Shown: positions 52,272 to 58,810 of the stretch, one piece after another
Layout of the letters: each line of letters opens with the position of its first letter
How positions within the stretch are numbered: position 1 is the stretch's first letter
DNA from: Methylobacterium sp. E-045
GTDB taxonomy: Bacteria; Pseudomonadota; Alphaproteobacteria; Rhizobiales; Beijerinckiaceae
Direction of reading: 5' to 3'
Length of the DNA: 64,000 nt
NCBI RefSeq assembly: GCF_022829685.1
Contig: NZ_JAKSYE010000076.1
Location: 1 to 64,000, forward strand
Notes under the pieces: model-generated
The model's input: only the letters and a program-made list of their open reading frames with translations
Databases searched by the model: none
Told to the model about the DNA's origin: nothing
Program-made: the position numbers and the translations under genes

Positions 52272-52350
52272 AGTGTCTCTCACAAAACTCCCGCTGCGCC
52301 GCCGTGCTCGGAGAGAGAGCCGACCGTGACCGGAAGTTTTGTGAGGCACT
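52272..52350. repeat. Palindrome-ended repeat, copy B
   Basis: CTCACAAAACT (52279-52289) and AGTTTTGTGAG (52335-52345) are a perfect 11-bp inverted repeat, with AGTG/CACT extending the ends at 52272-52275 and 52347-52350. The minus strand resembles copy A at 2567-2636. It lies between the convergent DCC gene and the acidic small-protein gene, so it may double as a transcription terminator. Confidence 0.65.
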
Positions 52351-52351
52351 C

Positions 52352-52576
52352 TTAGGAGGGCTGCTCCTCGCCGACATGCTCTTCCTCCTCGGTGAGAGGG
52401 GGCTTCTCGTCGGCATCGTCCCCGATCAGCTCATCGAGTTCGTCGATGAGGTCGTTCACCTGATCTTCCGTGGCGAGGACACGGAAGATCTCGCCGTCCA
52501 CGGTCTCGATGGTCAGGCGATAGCCTCCGTCCGTCTCGTCGGTGAGGACGCGGGCCAGCTTCTTCGTCGGTGTCAT
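52352..52576 (-). CDS. Small acidic protein, unknown function
   Basis: This 74-residue protein begins MTPTKKLARVLTDETDGGYR and is strongly acidic in its second half (DQVNDLIDELDELIGDDADE and EEEEHVGEEQPS). The first half looks like a three-stranded sheet (LTIETVDGEIFRVLATEDQ). Small proteins of this kind are found in Methylobacterium. It is the last of four short genes on the minus strand. I do not recognise a characterised family. Confidence 0.7.
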   Translation of the reverse strand: MTPTKKLARVLTDETDGGYRLTIETVDGEIFRVLATEDQVNDLIDELDELIGDDADEKPPLTEEEEHVGEEQPS

Positions 52577-52613
52577 GGGGATGTCCTATCGTGCGAACGG
52601 GTGCGGTTGCGGG

Positions 52614-52964
52614 TCAGAGCAGGTCGGAGAAGACGCGATGGGACCAGGCCGTGGAGGAAGCGGGATGCGACGGGGCCTGCCGCAATTCGGCCCGCGCGGG
52701 CTTCGTGCCCCTCGGACCGGGCGTCGTCTTCACCTGCCGCTGGGGTTTGTGAGGGCCCCCCACCGCGTCCCGTTCGAAGAGGAGGCAGGCGCCGTCCTCG
52801 TCCGAGATCCAGCCCCGGTCCGCCCAGCCGATGAAGCGCCCGTCATAGGCGTAGACCTTGTCGTCATGGATGACGGCCGCGGCCCGGCCGCTCCACAGGT
52901 AGAGGGAGTGTCCGTCGAGGCAGTACGCCGCCTCGCTGCCGTGCCTGTCGAAGAACTCGATCAT
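52614..52964 (-). CDS. Four-fold beta-flower domain protein
   Basis: This 116-residue protein has about 65 residues of repeated short hairpins built on the pattern aromatic-DGxxIYxWxGRxxAxI: FFDRHGSEAAYCLDGHSLYL, WSGRAAAVIHDDKVYAYDGR, FIGWADRGWISDEDGACLLF. This matches the four-fold beta-flower domain known from many small bacterial proteins of unknown role. The C-terminal tail (from about 68) is Pro/Lys/Arg-rich and probably disordered. It lies in a group of small genes below the pqqA pair. Confidence 0.72.
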   Translation of the reverse strand: MIEFFDRHGSEAAYCLDGHSLYLWSGRAAAVIHDDKVYAYDGRFIGWADRGWISDEDGACLLFERDAVGGPHKPQRQVKTTPGPRGTKPARAELRQAPSHPASSTAWSHRVFSDLL

Positions 52965-52971
52965 GGACGGC

Positions 52972-53322
52972 TCATGCCCCGATGTGGCTGTTGTGCAGCG
53001 TGCGGAGGTCGACGTAGCTCATGGTCTCGCTGCTCCAGGTCGGTCCGTCACAATCGTGCAGCCTCTTCGGAAGCGGCTTGTGCTTGTCGCCCTGATAGAA
53101 CCCCATGATGACGGTCTGGCCATCGGTATCGTCGCACTCGATCCGGTAGGCCGGCTGGACGGCCGATCCGAGCCGGCTCAGGCGAACGCGCAGGGTCGGG
53201 TTGCGGGTCTGGTCGGGGACCATGTTGAGGTAGACGCCCTTCAGATATTCGAAGCGGTCCGCTTTCCGCCCGGCGAGATCCGCGATCGAGACGTTCTCGG
53301 CGAGCATGTCGGGTTTGTTCAT
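52972..53322 (-). CDS. Small hypothetical protein
   Basis: This 116-residue protein begins MNKPDMLAENVSIADLAGRK. It has no membrane segment or signal peptide, and has two Cys (IECDDTDG and LHDCDGPTW). I do not recognise the fold. It ends 7 nt before the beta-flower gene start on the same strand, so the two are probably co-transcribed. The ribosome binding site (AGAAAG) is weak, so the exact start is uncertain. Confidence 0.6.
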   Translation of the reverse strand: MNKPDMLAENVSIADLAGRKADRFEYLKGVYLNMVPDQTRNPTLRVRLSRLGSAVQPAYRIECDDTDGQTVIMGFYQGDKHKPLPKRLHDCDGPTWSSETMSYVDLRTLHNSHIGA

Positions 53323-53543
53323 GATGGATCCGCTTTCTGTGGGATGTGACGGGATGTGAGCCCACCGCATAGACAGGGCATTCCGCCCTGCGATGTTCCA
53401 TGCGGGGCTCACGCGTCTTCGGTGGTGACCGGAATGGTCGTCGGCGTGCTCGCCCCCGAGGGTCGGCGCGAGGGGCACGGCAACACCGCGACCCACCGCA
53501 TCGCTCGCTGCGTGCCGCGGCGGAGGGCGGATGTCGGGTTGCG

Positions 53544-53807
53544 TCAGTGCAAGGTCGGCGGCGGTTCGAGGAACGCGCGCATGCCGTCGCCGTCCTCGAT
53601 GGCCTCGATGAAGGCGTCGAGGGCCTCTTCGTCGGAGGCGAAGGTGATGCCCCAGACGGTCGACCACCCTGTCTGATCGATGACTTCGAGGGTCCACGGA
53701 TCCTGCGTGCCGGCGAAACGATAGACGTTCACGGTCACCGTGATGCCGTTCTGGGTCGCCCGTCCGGTCAGGTCCGAGAATTCCATCTGTGGCATCTCGT
53801 GGGTCAT
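53544..53807 (-). CDS. Small hypothetical protein
   Basis: This 87-residue protein starts MTHEMPQMEFSDLTGRATQN. It has a predicted beta sheet (GITVTVNVYRFAGTQDPWTL, EVIDQTGWSTVWGITF) followed by an acidic helix (SDEEALDAFIEAIEDGDGMR). The fold would suit a small binding protein; I know no family. It is separated by 221 nt from the next gene and by a terminator from the pqqA genes above it. An upstream ATG at 53966 is possible but unlikely, since it lies inside that terminator. Confidence 0.6.
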   Translation of the reverse strand: MTHEMPQMEFSDLTGRATQNGITVTVNVYRFAGTQDPWTLEVIDQTGWSTVWGITFASDEEALDAFIEAIEDGDGMRAFLEPPPTLH

Positions 53808-53953
53808 GGGGTGTTTCTCTCGAATGACGAGTTCACCGCAGGGACCCGAACGTGTCCCTATCTCATGAGCCGAAGTGTCGGTTCTAGCAGAGTTCTTGCC
53901 GGAACGGTTCGGGAAATTTTGAAATGGCCGGCCACCGAAACCGAGCGAGCACG

Positions 53954-53984
53954 AAAAAGGCGGCATTCCCGCTGGAATGCCGCC
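53954..53984 (-). terminator. Intrinsic terminator of the pqqA unit
   Basis: On the minus strand GGCGGCATTCC pairs with GGAATGCCGCC around a 4-nt loop and is followed by TTTTT (53954-53958). It lies 44 nt after the stop of the second pqqA gene. It would separate the pqqA transcript from the small genes downstream. Confidence 0.9.
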
Positions 53985-54027
53985 CCGTTTAACCGCTCAG
54001 GGAGCGATCGAATTAGTTGCGATCGAC

Positions 54028-54117
54028 TTAGTTGAAGGTGTCGATCTCAGCCGACTCGTAGCTGGTGACTTCCATGCCGACGCACACTTCCTGAACGATG
54101 GGGGCAGACCACGTCAT
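54028..54117 (-). CDS. pqqA: PqqA precursor peptide, distal copy
   Basis: This 29-residue peptide (starts MTWSAPIVQEVCVGMEVTSY, ends AEIDTFN) is the ribosomal precursor of the redox cofactor pyrroloquinoline quinone. The cross-linked residues are E16 and Y20 in the E-x3-Y core, both intact. A strong AGGAGA ribosome binding site lies 8 nt upstream. The next copy is 63 nt upstream on the same strand. In known producers pqqA is followed by pqqBCDE; here a terminator follows and no other pqq gene is in the window, so processing enzymes must come from elsewhere. Confidence 0.95.
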   Translation of the reverse strand: MTWSAPIVQEVCVGMEVTSYESAEIDTFN

Positions 54118-54180
54118 GACGTTTCTCCTGGTTGGTGGTGATGGGGCTTGGTGACACGGGCCCGTGAGGGCGCCGATCCC

Positions 54181-54270
54181 TTAGTTGAAGGGATCGATTT
54201 CCGCCGACTCGTAGCTGGTGACTTCCATGCCGACGCAAACTTCCTGAACAACGGGAGCAGACCATCTCAT
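54181..54270 (-). CDS. pqqA: PqqA precursor peptide, proximal copy
   Basis: This is a second 29-residue PqqA (starts MRWSAPVVQEVCVGMEVTSY, ends AEIDPFN). It differs from the distal copy at three residues (T2R, I7V, T27P) and at ten nucleotides of 90. Codons 12-22, which encode the E16-x3-Y20 core, are identical at nucleotide level. AAGGAG precedes the ATG, and a good promoter lies 30-60 nt upstream. The pair looks like an older tandem duplication kept functional. Confidence 0.95.
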   Translation of the reverse strand: MRWSAPVVQEVCVGMEVTSYESAEIDPFN

Positions 54271-54797
54271 GGCAAAACTCCTTCGTGTCCGACGCCCTTG
54301 ATATAGGCAATACATTGGGCACAATACAAGCGGGCGCGAGACTTATATTTTTCATATGAAGGGCCGGATTGCCGAGATTCGCCCTGGGAATGGGAAAAAT
54401 CTCTTTCTTTTCAGAACTATGGTGCATCTTCGTGCCCGTTCGGCTCTCGATTCCGGCGGCATCCCCGCCCGTTCGGGGCGGTGAAACGAAGGCCCGGCCG
54501 GACGGCCGATGCCTCCCCCGGACGGGTCCGACGAACGGGGCGAAATTCACCTTGACGCGCCCCGTCGCGGAGGGCATGGGGGCGCCGCCGACGACTTCCC
54601 CTCGGTGATCCGCATGGGCGGATCGCAGGCGGAAGCCTTGGAGCCCGAATTCCCCATCCATGCCCAGCGACAGTCCCGTCGATCCAGCCCGCCCGGCCGA
54701 TATCGTTCTGACCGCCTGACGCCCTGACGGGTTCACACGCGGCTCACCGCGATCCGGCCGAACACGGCCGATCGCCACCCTCCCGTGAGGTGAGCCC
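54271..54797. other. Divergent region between pqqA pair and mgtE
   Basis: This 527-nt stretch holds the pqqA promoter at its left end and must hold an mgtE promoter. It is AT-rich at 54300-54420 (for example ACTTATATTTTTCATATGAA) and GC-rich beyond. I see no gene, no conserved magnesium riboswitch and no clear mgtE promoter. Confidence 0.4.
54300..54329 (-). promoter_or_regulatory. Probable promoter of the pqqA pair
   Basis: On the minus strand TTGTAT (54324-54329) and TATATC (54300-54305) are separated by 18 nt, a fair sigma-70-type arrangement. The start of the first pqqA is 30 nt from the -10. The region around it is markedly more AT-rich than the rest of the window. Confidence 0.5.
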
Positions 54798-56168
54798 ATG
54801 AACCAGATCGCCCCCTTTCCGACCAAGATCGATCCCTCCGTGCTGGCCGCCCGCCTGTCGGACGAACGGGCGCCCGACATCGTCGAGGCCCTGAACGAGG
54901 AGGCGCCCGAGGTCGCCGCCGCGATCCTGCTCGGCCTCCCCCATGACCGGGCGGTGGAGGTGCTCGACCAGCCCGAGCTCGACCTTGCCGCGGACATCAT
55001 CGAGATGCTGCCGCGCGACCGGGTCGCCTCCTATCTGTCGGGCATGTCGGCGGACCGGGTGACGGACGTGTTCCGTGAGATCGAGGAGCCCGGCCGCTCC
55101 GATCTCAGGGCACGGCTCGATGCAGAGACGCGCGGCACGATCGACCGGCTCAGCGCCTATGGCGAGGAGAGCGTGGGCTCGCTGATGACCACGGAATTCG
55201 TCACCGTGCCGGGCAACTGGACGGTGCGGCAGACCCTCGACCACGTCCGCACAGTGGAGAAGACCCGCGAGACCATCTACGCGATCTTCGTCCTCGACCC
55301 GCGCACGCAGGCGCTGACGAAGGCGGTGCCCCTGCGCCGGCTGATCTCCGGCAATCCCGACGATAACGTCCTCAGCGTCGCGCCGGGGCGGCGGCCGCTT
55401 GCCGTCTCGCCCACCGCCAGCCGCGAGGAGGCCGCGCGGCTGATCTCGAAATACGACCTGCTCGCCCTGCCGGTGGTGGATGCGGTGGGCCACGTCATCG
55501 GCATCGTCACCGTCGACGACATGATCGACGCCATGGTGGAGAAGCAGACCCAGGACGTGCAGCGCTTCGGCGGCATGGAAGCCCTGCCGGAGCCCTACAT
55601 GGATATCGGCTTCGGCACGATGATCCGGAAGCGGGCCGGCTGGCTCTGCGCCCTGTTCCTCGGGGAGATGATGACCGCCACGGCGATGCAGGGGTTCGAG
55701 GGGGAACTGGAGAAGGCCATCGTCCTCACCCTGTTCATCCCGCTCATCATGAGCTCGGGCGGCAATTCGGGCAGCCAGGCGACGTCGCTCCTGATCCGCG
55801 CGCTCGCGCTCCACGAGGTTCGCCTGCGCGACTGGTGGCGCGTGGCCCTGCGCGAGGTGCCCACCGGGTTGCTGCTGGGCGCCATCCTCGGGACGATCGG
55901 CATCGTCCGCATCGTCGTCTGGCAGAAGGCGGGCCTCTACGATTACGGCGAGCACTGGATGCTGGTGGCGGCGACGGTGGGGGCCGCCCTGGTCGGCATC
56001 GTCACCTTCGGTTCGCTGACGGGATCGATGCTGCCCTTCGTCCTCCAGCGCCTCGGCTTCGATCCGGCGACGGCCTCCGCGCCCTTCGTGGCGACCCTCG
56101 TCGACGTGACCGGCCTCGTCATCTACTTCTCGGTGGCGATGCTGATCCTGCGCGGCACGCTGCTCTGA
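54798..56168 (+). CDS. mgtE: MgtE-type magnesium transporter
   Basis: This 456-residue magnesium channel/transporter has the MgtE N domain (about 15-130, with EEAPEVAAAILLGLPHDRAV), two CBS domains (about 135-260) acting as the magnesium sensor, and five membrane helices (about 285-456). Two stretches of the channel are distinctive: MSSGGNSGSQATSLLIRALA and LVDVTGLVIYF. It begins MNQIAPFPTKIDPSVLAARL. The gene is monocistronic and is divergent from the pqqA pair. Confidence 0.95.
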   Translation: MNQIAPFPTKIDPSVLAARLSDERAPDIVEALNEEAPEVAAAILLGLPHDRAVEVLDQPELDLAADIIEMLPRDRVASYLSGMSADRVTDVFREIEEPGRSDLRARLDAETRGTIDRLSAYGEESVGSLMTTEFVTVPGNWTVRQTLDHVRTVEKTRETIYAIFVLDPRTQALTKAVPLRRLISGNPDDNVLSVAPGRRPLAVSPTASREEAARLISKYDLLALPVVDAVGHVIGIVTVDDMIDAMVEKQTQDVQRFGGMEALPEPYMDIGFGTMIRKRAGWLCALFLGEMMTATAMQGFEGELEKAIVLTLFIPLIMSSGGNSGSQATSLLIRALALHEVRLRDWWRVALREVPTGLLLGAILGTIGIVRIVVWQKAGLYDYGEHWMLVAATVGAALVGIVTFGSLTGSMLPFVLQRLGFDPATASAPFVATLVDVTGLVIYFSVAMLILRGTLL

Positions 56169-56179
56169 CGCTCTGAAAG

Positions 56180-56207
56180 CCTCCCGGGCGGACGACCGCC
56201 CGGGAGG
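56180..56207. terminator. Bidirectional hairpin between mgtE and yidB-like genes
   Basis: CCTCCCGGGCGG (56180-56191) pairs perfectly with CCGCCCGGGAGG (56196-56207) around ACGA. It lies between the stops of two convergent genes. No T-run is present. Confidence 0.75.
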
Positions 56208-56217
56208 GGACGACGCG

Positions 56218-56718
56218 TCAGGCGGGCACGCGACCGTCGGGGGTGTAGCGGTCGATCGCCTGGGGCAGGTCCCGCGACAGGCGGGACAGCAATTCCTCCC
56301 TGGACAGGCCCGTCTGTTGCGCGAGGGTCGCCAGGATGTCCGGACCGATGGCCTTTTCGAGGTTTTGCGGCGCGATCTCCTGGTTGGGGCCCTGGTTGAC
56401 CCAGGACGAAGCCGTCTCGCCGTGGCCGTTCTGGGTGAAACGCTCCACGAGTTCGCTCAATCCGCCGCCGAGGAGGCCGCCCACTCCCGCACCGCCGAGC
56501 GCGCCTCCCAACTGGCCGAGGATGCCGCCAAGCCCGCCCTGATCGACCCCGTTCTGACCGGGCCCGCCCTGCTTGTCGGTGACGGCTCCGGATGTGCCCG
56601 GAGCCGTGCCCTTGTTCGAAGCGCCGCCCAAAAACTCGGCGATCGTGTCTCTGTTCTGGTAGCCCGCCACGGCGAGCAGGCCCAGCAGGGCCGTCATGGA
56701 CGGATATCCGCGGCTCAT
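56218..56718 (-). CDS. YidB-like DUF937 protein
   Basis: This 166-residue protein has a Gly-rich middle ([20 protein letters not shown], about 60-85) and a C-terminal YidB/DUF937 domain: [58 protein letters not shown] and [16 protein letters not shown]. The function of the family is unknown. It has a hydrophobic N-terminus ([15 protein letters not shown]) but no clear signal peptide. It is convergent with mgtE. Confidence 0.87.
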   Translation of the reverse strand: MSRGYPSMTALLGLLAVAGYQNRDTIAEFLGGASNKGTAPGTSGAVTDKQGGPGQNGVDQGGLGGILGQLGGALGGAGVGGLLGGGLSELVERFTQNGHGETASSWVNQGPNQEIAPQNLEKAIGPDILATLAQQTGLSREELLSRLSRDLPQAIDRYTPDGRVPA

Positions 56719-57004
56719 GCGCTTTCTCCCTCAAGGGTTCGCCGCCGGTCTTCGGCGAGGCGACGCGCGTTCAACGTGCAGGGGGCGCGGCGGGATGCAT
56801 CGGGCCTCCGGACTGCACGGGATGATGCCTTTATGGCGCGCCGCACACAAAACTCGTCCGCCCGGCGGTTGTCCGCCGCGACCCGCGCGTTACGTCGCAA
56901 GCGAAGCCGTATGCCGAGGGAACCAGACCCTCGCGGATGGCCTTCTCACCTGTGGCCGGTGCGACCCTGCCGCGAGGTTTCCCAGTGAACGAGATGGCGG
57001 TCTG

Positions 57005-58810
57005 ATGCGGCGCACACACGACATGAATTTCGGCGCCGCCATCGCGGCGGACGGCGTGCGCTTCGCCATCTGGGCCCCCACGGCCAGGGACGTCGCCCTC
57101 GTGGTCGACGGGGCCGAGCATCCGATCCCCGAGGCCGGCGAAGGCTGGCGCCGCACCACCGTGCCGGATGTCCGCCCCGGCGCCCGCTACGGGTTCCGCA
57201 TCGACGGCGACCTCGTCGTGCCGGATCCCGCCTCGCGCTTCCAGCCGGACGACGTGTCGGGTCTGAGCGAGGTCATCGATCCGAAGGCGTTCGACTGGAG
57301 CGACGGCGAATGGACGGGCCGCCCCTGGGAAGAGACGGTCCTCTACGAGCTGCATGTGGGCACCGCCACGCCGGAGGGCACCTATGCCGCCCTGGAGGCC
57401 AAGCTCGAAGACCTGACCCATCTCGGCGTTACGGCCATCGAACTCCTGCCGCTCGCCGATTTCAAGGGCACCCGCAACTGGGGCTATGACGGCGTGCTGC
57501 CCTATGCGCCCGATGCCGCCTACGGACGGCCGGACGAGCTCAAGCACCTGATCGATAAGGCGCATTCGCTCGGGCTGATGGTGTTCCTCGACGCGGTCTA
57601 CAACCATTTCGGCCCGGCCGGGAATTACCTCCACGCCTATGCCAAGACCTTCTTCACCGAGCGTCACCAGACGCCCTGGGGGGCGGGGATCAATTTCGAC
57701 GGCGAGACCAGCGGCAAGGTCGTGCGCGACTACTTCATCGAGAACGCCCTCTACTGGCTCGAAGAGTACCATTTCGACGGCATCCGCTTCGACGCGGTCC
57801 ATGCCATCCTGGACGATTCGCCCAAGCACTTCATCGGCGAGCTTGCCGAGACGATCCGCACGCGCCTGCCGGGACGGCACATCCACCTCGTCCTCGAGAA
57901 CGAGGCCAATCAGGCCCGCTGGCTCGAACGCGACGACAAGGCCCAGCCGATCCAGCACACGGCGCAATGGGCCGACGACCTCCACCATTGCTGGCACGTG
58001 CTGCTGACGGGGGAGGATGCCGGCTACTATGTCAGCTTCGCCGACAAGCCGGTGGATCATCTCGCCCGCTGTCTCGCGGAAGGGTTCGCCTATCAGGGCG
58101 AGCCGTTCCCGAGCCTCGACAACCATCCGCGCGGCGAGCCCTCCGCCCATCTGCCGCCCTCGGCCTTCGTCACCTTCCTCCAGAACCACGATCAGGTGGG
58201 CAACCGGGCGCTCGGCGAGCGCCTGAGCGCGCTCAGCGACCCGGACAAGCTCAGCCTGGCGCGGGCCGGCCTGCTCCTTGCTCCGCAGATCCCGATGCTG
58301 TGGATGGGCGAGGAATGGTCGGCCACGGCGCCGTTCCTGTTCTTCGTCGATTTTGCGCCGGACGAGGAGCTGAACAAGGCGGTGCGCGAGGGGCGCCGGC
58401 GTGAGTTCAAGAGCTTCGCGGCCTTCGCCGACGACACCTCGGTCATCCCCGATCCGACCGCCGAGGCGACCTTCCTCGATTCGAAGCTCGACTGGTCGGA
58501 GCCGGAGCGGCAGCCCCATCGGGGCGTCTGGGCCGATACCCGCAACCTGCTCCAGATCCGGCACCAGTCCGTCGTGCCCCTGACGAAGACCCGCTATCTC
58601 GGGGCCGCCGTGACCCGGCCGTCCCCGGATTCCCTCGACGTGACGTGGCGCTACGCGGGCGGCACCCTGCGTTTCGTCGCCAATTTCGGCGCGGATCCCC
58701 TCGCCGTCGATTCCCATGGAGGTCAGGTGATCTGGTCGAACGGTCATACGGGCAGCGAGATCGAGCTTCCCTCCTGGACGGGCATCGTGCTGACGGGAGC
58801 CGCCCGATGA
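57005..58810 (+). CDS. treZ: Malto-oligosyltrehalose trehalohydrolase
   Basis: This GH13 enzyme of 601 residues releases trehalose from maltooligosyltrehalose, the second step of the TreYZ route. An N-terminal CBM48-like domain (about 1-95, DGVRFAIWAPTARDVALVVD) leads into the catalytic barrel: FLDAVYNHFGP, GIRFDAVHAI (nucleophile D263), LVLENEANQ (acid/base E298) and FLQNHDQVGNRA. The start is ATG 57005. Its stop overlaps the next start by 4 nt (ATGA). A GGAAC-N17-CCTT element at 56919-56944 is a possible EcfG stress promoter. Confidence 0.96.
   Translation: MRRTHDMNFGAAIAADGVRFAIWAPTARDVALVVDGAEHPIPEAGEGWRRTTVPDVRPGARYGFRIDGDLVVPDPASRFQPDDVSGLSEVIDPKAFDWSDGEWTGRPWEETVLYELHVGTATPEGTYAALEAKLEDLTHLGVTAIELLPLADFKGTRNWGYDGVLPYAPDAAYGRPDELKHLIDKAHSLGLMVFLDAVYNHFGPAGNYLHAYAKTFFTERHQTPWGAGINFDGETSGKVVRDYFIENALYWLEEYHFDGIRFDAVHAILDDSPKHFIGELAETIRTRLPGRHIHLVLENEANQARWLERDDKAQPIQHTAQWADDLHHCWHVLLTGEDAGYYVSFADKPVDHLARCLAEGFAYQGEPFPSLDNHPRGEPSAHLPPSAFVTFLQNHDQVGNRALGERLSALSDPDKLSLARAGLLLAPQIPMLWMGEEWSATAPFLFFVDFAPDEELNKAVREGRRREFKSFAAFADDTSVIPDPTAEATFLDSKLDWSEPERQPHRGVWADTRNLLQIRHQSVVPLTKTRYLGAAVTRPSPDSLDVTWRYAGGTLRFVANFGADPLAVDSHGGQVIWSNGHTGSEIELPSWTGIVLTGAAR

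Noticed and set aside
54047..55000. Open frame on the minus strand running across both pqqA genes
   Set aside because: It is in a different frame from both pqqA genes and has no domain; the pqqA frames have ribosome binding sites and conserved peptides.
56850..56890. Third copy of the CAAAAC-ended palindromic repeat
   Set aside because: Only about ten bases (CACAAAACTC) match, and the partner arm is missing.
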